Below, in pieces: positions 6,408 to 9,505 of a stretch of 9,505 nt of DNA. Made by a program: the position numbers and the translations under genes. A model generated the notes under the pieces. That model saw only the letters and a list, made by a program, of their open reading frames with translations, was not told where the DNA came from and ran no database searches. This DNA is from an uncultured Acidobacteriota bacterium. GTDB lineage: Bacteria; Acidobacteriota; JAAYUB01. The first letter of the stretch is position 1, and each line of letters begins with the position of its first letter. The stretch lies in the NCBI GenBank assembly GCA_937925645.1, contig CALAMB010000337.1:1-9505 (forward strand), given 5' to 3'.

Positions 6408-7763
6408 TCAACCGGCGCGAATCTCGACGACCCGGCCGTCGGCGCGGACCACCCCGCCGATGGACGCGTGGAACGGCGTGTGCCGGCCCCGCCCGATGAC
6501 TTCCCCGGGGAGCACCCGCTGCCCGGTTGTCACCGCCGCCTCGGCAACGCCGCCGCCGAATTCGGCCAGGTCGATCCGGACATGATCCACGCCAGACGCC
6601 GGGCCGTGGAAGGCGTTCTTCGTGTCGTAGCGCAAGAGGTCCAGCCGTGCCATCACGTATCGGATGGGCAATCCCTTGCGATGGTAGTCGGGGTGAAGCG
6701 TGTAAGCCGTTTTGCTGCGCTTGGCCGACGGGGCGAGTTTTCGCTTCATGGCGCCGATCAGCCGCCGCGGCGTGATCCGGAGCGGGCAGGCGATGAGCGA
6801 GCAGACGCCGCACTCGCAGCAGTACCAGCCGATGTGGTCGGCGTCCGCCGGCTGCTCGAGCACCTGCGGGGCCCGGCGCATCAGCAGGTGTGGCTGAATG
6901 TCGTGGCCCAGCAGGTAGCGGGGGCACAGTTCGGTGCAGGCGAAGCACTGGTCGCAGACCGACATGGACACCCGCGCGGCGCGTTCCAGCGACTGGACGC
7001 GCTCTTCGACCGCAGGGTTCTCTTCCGGCAGGACCAGGACGCCGCTGGTGGTTTTGCGGATGCAGAAATCAGTCTCAACCAGCTCGCCCATCATCGCGCC
7101 GCCGGCCAGGAACCGGGGTTCGGGGCAGGTGGCGCCACCGGACTGTTCCAGCAGACGGGCCAGGGGAGTGCCGATGGGCGCCTCGAACGTCGACGGCCTG
7201 GCTACGGCGCCGGCGATGGTGATGAACCGGTGCGTCACGGGGCGGCCGTTCAGCGCGTCATGGATATGCGCGAGCGTCTGGACGTTCTGGACCAGGCAGC
7301 CCACCACCGGAGGGATGCCGCCCTGCGGCACGATGCGCCCCGTGGCCGAATGGACCAGCAGGTGCTCGTCTCCCGACGGATAAGTGTCGGGGAGATCCAG
7401 TAAACGAAAACACGGATAGCCCGCCACCAGCGACGCCAGGTGTTCCCGCAGGCGCCGCCGTTTTTTCTTCACGGCCACGATGACATCGCGGATGCCGAGT
7501 CGTGCCCGGATCACGTCCGCGGCGGCCAGCACCTTATCGCCGGAGTGGAGGAGGCAGAAGTAGTCCGCGTAGAGCAGGGGCTCGCACTCCGCGCCGTTGA
7601 GGATCAGCGTGTCCGCGCCCGGCGCGCCCTCCAGCTTGCGCCACGCCGGGAAGCCCGCGCCGCCGGCGCCCACCACCCCGGCTTCCCGGACGCGCGTCAC
7701 CAGCTCGCGCAGTTGCTCGTCGTCAGTCTTTCTGGATGATATCGAGAAAGTATTTGGCTTCAT
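6408..7763 (-). CDS. RnfC/PduS-like NADH-binding flavo-iron-sulfur protein
   Basis: This 451-residue protein resembles RnfC and the cobalamin reductase PduS: soluble electron carriers that take electrons from NADH through FMN to [4Fe-4S] clusters. The N-terminal complex-I-51-kDa-like domain has GAGGAGFP (about 32-39) and ILNGAECEP (54-62), then YPSGDEHLLV (128-137) and GGIPPVVGCLVQNVQTL (148-164). An SLBB segment follows (about 180-210). Two cluster motifs are Cys270-x2-Cys273-x2-Cys276-x3-Cys280-Pro and Cys315-x2-Cys318-x2-Cys321-x4-Cys326-Pro. The C-terminal 60 residues look like a barrel-sandwich domain. A C-terminal rather than N-terminal sandwich, and the length, favour PduS-like over RnfC. 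No other Rnf subunit, microcompartment shell or B12 gene is visible, so the physiological partner is unknown. The start is uncertain: ATG at 7763 overlaps the upstream gene by 41 nt and lacks a ribosome site; GTG at 7700 would remove the overlap and keep all motifs. Confidence 0.88.
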   Translation of the reverse strand: MKPNTFSISSRKTDDEQLRELVTRVREAGVVGAGGAGFPAWRKLEGAPGADTLILNGAECEPLLYADYFCLLHSGDKVLAAADVIRARLGIRDVIVAVKKKRRRLREHLASLVAGYPCFRLLDLPDTYPSGDEHLLVHSATGRIVPQGGIPPVVGCLVQNVQTLAHIHDALNGRPVTHRFITIAGAVARPSTFEAPIGTPLARLLEQSGGATCPEPRFLAGGAMMGELVETDFCIRKTTSGVLVLPEENPAVEERVQSLERAARVSMSVCDQCFACTELCPRYLLGHDIQPHLLMRRAPQVLEQPADADHIGWYCCECGVCSLIACPLRITPRRLIGAMKRKLAPSAKRSKTAYTLHPDYHRKGLPIRYVMARLDLLRYDTKNAFHGPASGVDHVRIDLAEFGGGVAEAAVTTGQRVLPGEVIGRGRHTPFHASIGGVVRADGRVVEIRAG

Positions 7764-8829
7764 ACATGTTGGCGACGAATTTACGAGGGGGCACCAGCAT
7801 GGCCGCTGAGGTATCCTCCTTCAGGCACTCCTTGTCCACCAGGATGTAGTCTTTGTTCAGGAAGGGCATCCGCAGCGTCGGGGAGAGACTGAGAAAATTC
7901 TGGATGTGCTTGCCTTGAACCTGGGGATAGACGAGGTTGATGATCTCGCGGTCATCGGTCATGGGGGAGGTGTCGATGAAATTCTTCACCATCATGTTGA
8001 TCCACTTGGTGTTGGTGCACAACTCCAGCGTGTTGATCACGTGCGGTTTTTCCACGATCAGATAGGTGGCCGACTCGATGTCCTTGTTGTTGTATGACGT
8101 GTGGCCGATCAGGTAATGGCCGCGCAGGGAATAGATCTTGCTCTTCTGGAACGCGACCTCGTCCAGCGACGCCACCGAGTACTTTTTCAGATCGACTTTG
8201 ATGATGTGCTTCTTCATCTCGGGGTCTTCTTTGACCGCCTGGATGGCCTTGTCCTCGGGGATGACAATGTTGTTCAGGCGGTCGAAGATCGTGTACACCT
8301 TTTCGAAATGGAAAATCTGGAAACCCACGTCCAGGTTGGTCTTCATGCGATCGGCCAGGCCGGCGTCGGTCTGCGCGGGGTTCTCGCGGATGAATTGCGT
8401 GTTGGACATGGTGCCGCCGAGAAATGACGGATCCCGGAGCGGGGTGCGCTCCAACGGCCGGGTCTTGCCCTTGTCGTCGGGATAGAGAATATCGTAGAAA
8501 AACTCCTCCACGGAGGAAAACGCGTGGATCAGCTTGGTCTTGTCCAGCACCAGCATGTCGTAACGGGTGGGCTTGAGGTAGTTGTAAAACGAGTTGATCA
8601 ACACTTTGATGTTCTTCTTGGCCAATACATCCTTGATGATCATCCCGCTGAGGATCAGGTAGGGGTTCAGGTACGCCTGGTAAATCCGCGCGTCGATATT
8701 GCCGGGCATCGGGTCGACTTTTTTCGCGAAGAGAGCGATCTTGGTCTGCGGCAGCAGGTCGTGATTGGAGTCGGAGTTGTCGTAGAAAATGATGTGGTAC
8801 TCCGCCCTGGAATCCGCTTCTTGAACCAT
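7723..8829 (-). CDS. Protein of unknown function (368 aa)
   Basis: I do not recognise this family. The reading frame has every sign of a real gene: ATG at 8829 preceded by GGGGA about 5 nt away, a promoter with a perfect TATAAT upstream, and an ordinary mixed composition rich in Ile, Lys, Asp, Asn and Tyr. It has no signal peptide, membrane helix, CxxC pair, Walker motif or coiled coil that I can see, so a cytoplasmic globular protein is likely. The N-terminal part alternates short hydrophobic strands with loops (YHIIFYDNSDSNH, KIALFAKKVDPM, YDMLVLDKTKLI). The middle, about 130-215, is more polar, and the C-terminal half is again strand-like (ESATYLIVEKPHVI, KDYILVDKECL). Base composition is lower than in the neighbours: bases 8581-8640 are 37% GC and 8041-8100 are 50%, against 70% at 7141-7200. 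It is first in a probable operon with the RnfC/PduS-like gene and nfo. Confidence 0.8.
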   Translation of the reverse strand: MVQEADSRAEYHIIFYDNSDSNHDLLPQTKIALFAKKVDPMPGNIDARIYQAYLNPYLILSGMIIKDVLAKKNIKVLINSFYNYLKPTRYDMLVLDKTKLIHAFSSVEEFFYDILYPDDKGKTRPLERTPLRDPSFLGGTMSNTQFIRENPAQTDAGLADRMKTNLDVGFQIFHFEKVYTIFDRLNNIVIPEDKAIQAVKEDPEMKKHIIKVDLKKYSVASLDEVAFQKSKIYSLRGHYLIGHTSYNNKDIESATYLIVEKPHVINTLELCTNTKWINMMVKNFIDTSPMTDDREIINLVYPQVQGKHIQNFLSLSPTLRMPFLNKDYILVDKECLKEDTSAAMLVPPRKFVANMYEAKYFLDIIQKD

Positions 8830-8859
8830 GAATTCCCCGTAAACCGCGAAATTGCCAAG

Positions 8860-8888
8860 ATTATACTCAATTCACCGATTCAGTCCAA
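8860..8888 (-). promoter_or_regulatory. Promoter for the minus-strand operon
   Basis: Read on the minus strand, a perfect TATAAT (8865-8860) is preceded after 17 bp by TTGGAC (8888-8883), which shares the TTG of a -35 element. Transcription would start near 8853, leaving a leader of about 24 nt with GGGGA just before the ATG at 8829. It would serve the unknown gene, the RnfC/PduS-like gene and nfo. Confidence 0.55.
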
Positions 8889-8949
8889 CAGATTTTCCCG
8901 AGTCGGCGCCGGATGTCCTTCAAAATTATATGGCCTTGGCCCGCGACGA

Positions 8950-8958
8950 TGGTATAAT
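8950..8958 (+). promoter_or_regulatory. Extended -10 promoter for the amino acid permease
   Basis: TGG-TATAAT (8950-8958) is a perfect -10 hexamer with the TGn extension, which lets sigma70 work without a good -35; only a weak ATGGCC stands 17 bp upstream (8930-8935). Transcription would start near 8965, giving a leader of about 100 nt before the ATG at 9066. It diverges from the minus-strand promoter, with the two -10 elements about 90 bp apart. Confidence 0.5.
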
Positions 8959-9001
8959 GACCAGCCTGCTATTGATGCGAACGGCGGTCGGTGTGGTTAT
9001 G

Positions 9002-9022
9002 GGCCGGGATCCTATCCCGGCC
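9002..9022 (+). repeat. Perfect 9-bp inverted repeat in the permease leader
   Basis: GGCCGGGAT (9002-9010) and ATCCCGGCC (9014-9022) are exact reverse complements separated by only CCT. In RNA this is a tight, GC-rich hairpin about 40 nt into the predicted leader and 43 nt before the start codon. The right arm also begins a second palindrome, CCCGGCCGGG (9016-9025), so alternative pairings are possible. No T-run follows, so it is not a simple terminator. As DNA it could be a regulator's operator. Confidence 0.5.
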
Positions 9023-9065
9023 GGGTCTGGTTTGGCGGATAACTTATCGATTAGCACGAGTGGGC

Positions 9066-9505
9066 ATGTCGCTGAAAAAGCTCTTCCAGGTCAAATCCCT
9101 CGACCAGATCCTGGTTGACGCCGAAAAACCGGAATACCGGCTGCATCGGGCGCTGGGTCCCGTCCACCTGGTCATGCTCGGGATCGGCGCCATCATCGGC
9201 GCCGGCATCTTCGCCACCATCGGCACCGCCGCCGCGGGTGACGCCTACCGGCCGGGGGCGGGTCCCGCCCTGATGGTCTCGTTCATCATCACCGCGGTCG
9301 TCTGCGGTTTCACCGCCCTCTGCTACGCCGAGTTCGCATCGATGGTTCCCATCTCCGGCTCCGCCTACACCTACTCCTACGTCACGCTGGGTGAGATCGT
9401 GGCCTGGATCATCGGCTGGGACCTCATCATCGAGTACGCGGTGGGCAATATCGCCGTGGCCATCAGTTGGGCGAACTATTTCAAGACGCTGCTGCGCGGA
9501 CTCGG
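9066..9505 (+). CDS. APC-superfamily amino acid permease, N-terminal part (cut by window end)
   Basis: The first 146 residues of an integral inner-membrane amino acid transporter are visible. A cytoplasmic N terminus of about 30 residues leads to transmembrane segment 1 with the unwound substrate-binding motif GIGAIIGAGIF (39-49), the hallmark of the APC superfamily. Segment 2 (PALMVSFIITAVVCGFTALCYAEFASM) is followed by PISGSAYTYSYVTLGEIVAW and GWDLIIEYAVGNIAVAISW. The YAEFASMVPISGSAYTYSY signature is typical of the cationic amino acid transporter (CAT) subfamily, including bacterial YfnA-type proteins; the actual substrate cannot be told from this fragment. Start ATG at 9066; GTG at 9060 is an in-frame alternative adding two residues. 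The ribosome site is weak (GAGTGGG just upstream). It is transcribed divergently from the unknown gene at 7723-8829, behind an extended -10 promoter and a hairpin-bearing leader. Confidence 0.92.
   Translation, partial: MSLKKLFQVKSLDQILVDAEKPEYRLHRALGPVHLVMLGIGAIIGAGIFATIGTAAAGDAYRPGAGPALMVSFIITAVVCGFTALCYAEFASMVPISGSAYTYSYVTLGEIVAWIIGWDLIIEYAVGNIAVAISWANYFKTLLRGL

Noticed and set aside
6397..6948. Upstream extension of the nfo frame, which would give a 473-residue fusion
   Set aside because: The extra residues are an out-of-frame reading of the RnfC/PduS-like gene. Endonuclease IV begins normally at MKLGAHMS with its own ribosome site.
6468..7403. 311-codon plus-strand frame opposite the RnfC/PduS-like gene
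   Set aside because: Antisense to a gene with two clear [4Fe-4S] motifs; the product is low-complexity Arg/Ala/Gly/His.
8852..9118. 88-codon plus-strand frame across the divergent intergenic region
   Set aside because: It starts upstream of the predicted promoter, runs through the hairpin into the permease in a different frame, and has no ribosome site or recognisable motif.

Overview
This is a GC-rich, gene-dense stretch of a bacterial chromosome. Most of it is housekeeping: DNA maintenance (mutS2, dnaG, nfo), the primary sigma factor (rpoD), one tRNA with a CAU anticodon, and a coiled-coil/zinc-ribbon protein. After these come a redox flavoprotein, a gene I cannot identify, and the start of an amino acid transporter. 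The tRNA gene does not encode its CCA end. GC content, a DnaG-RpoD pair in the bacterial style and a long Lys/Arg-rich insert in RpoD would fit an Acidobacteriota- or Deltaproteobacteria-like lineage, but that placement is inference; no marker in the window fixes it.

Left half, plus strand. The 3' part of mutS2 (cut by the window edge) ends in a small hairpin plus T-rich run. An AT-rich gap follows with a good sigma70-type promoter, which drives dnaG and then rpoD, a classical macromolecular-synthesis pairing. RpoD most likely starts at a TTG behind a very strong Shine-Dalgarno sequence. A hairpin spans the rpoD stop codon. A TTGACA-17-CATAAC promoter overlaps that hairpin and precedes the CAU tRNA, whose acceptor stem suggests it may be the AUA-reading tRNA-Ile2 rather than elongator Met. 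Only 25 nt after the tRNA begins a COG1579-type protein, with no terminator between.

Right half, minus strand. Reading leftward from about 8829: an unrecognised 368-residue protein of lower GC, an RnfC/PduS-like NADH-binding flavo-iron-sulfur protein, and endonuclease IV (nfo). The genes overlap or are 11 nt apart, so they are probably one operon from a promoter with a perfect TATAAT near 8865. The nfo stop abuts the stop of the convergent COG1579 gene with no base between them.

Far right, plus strand. A 236-bp divergent intergenic region holds an extended -10 promoter and a perfect 9-bp hairpin in the leader of an APC-superfamily (CAT-type) amino acid permease, cut by the window end.

I found no CRISPR array, insertion sequence, phage gene or obvious defence cassette. 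The least explained item is the unrecognised gene and its linkage to the orphan RnfC/PduS-like protein and nfo.
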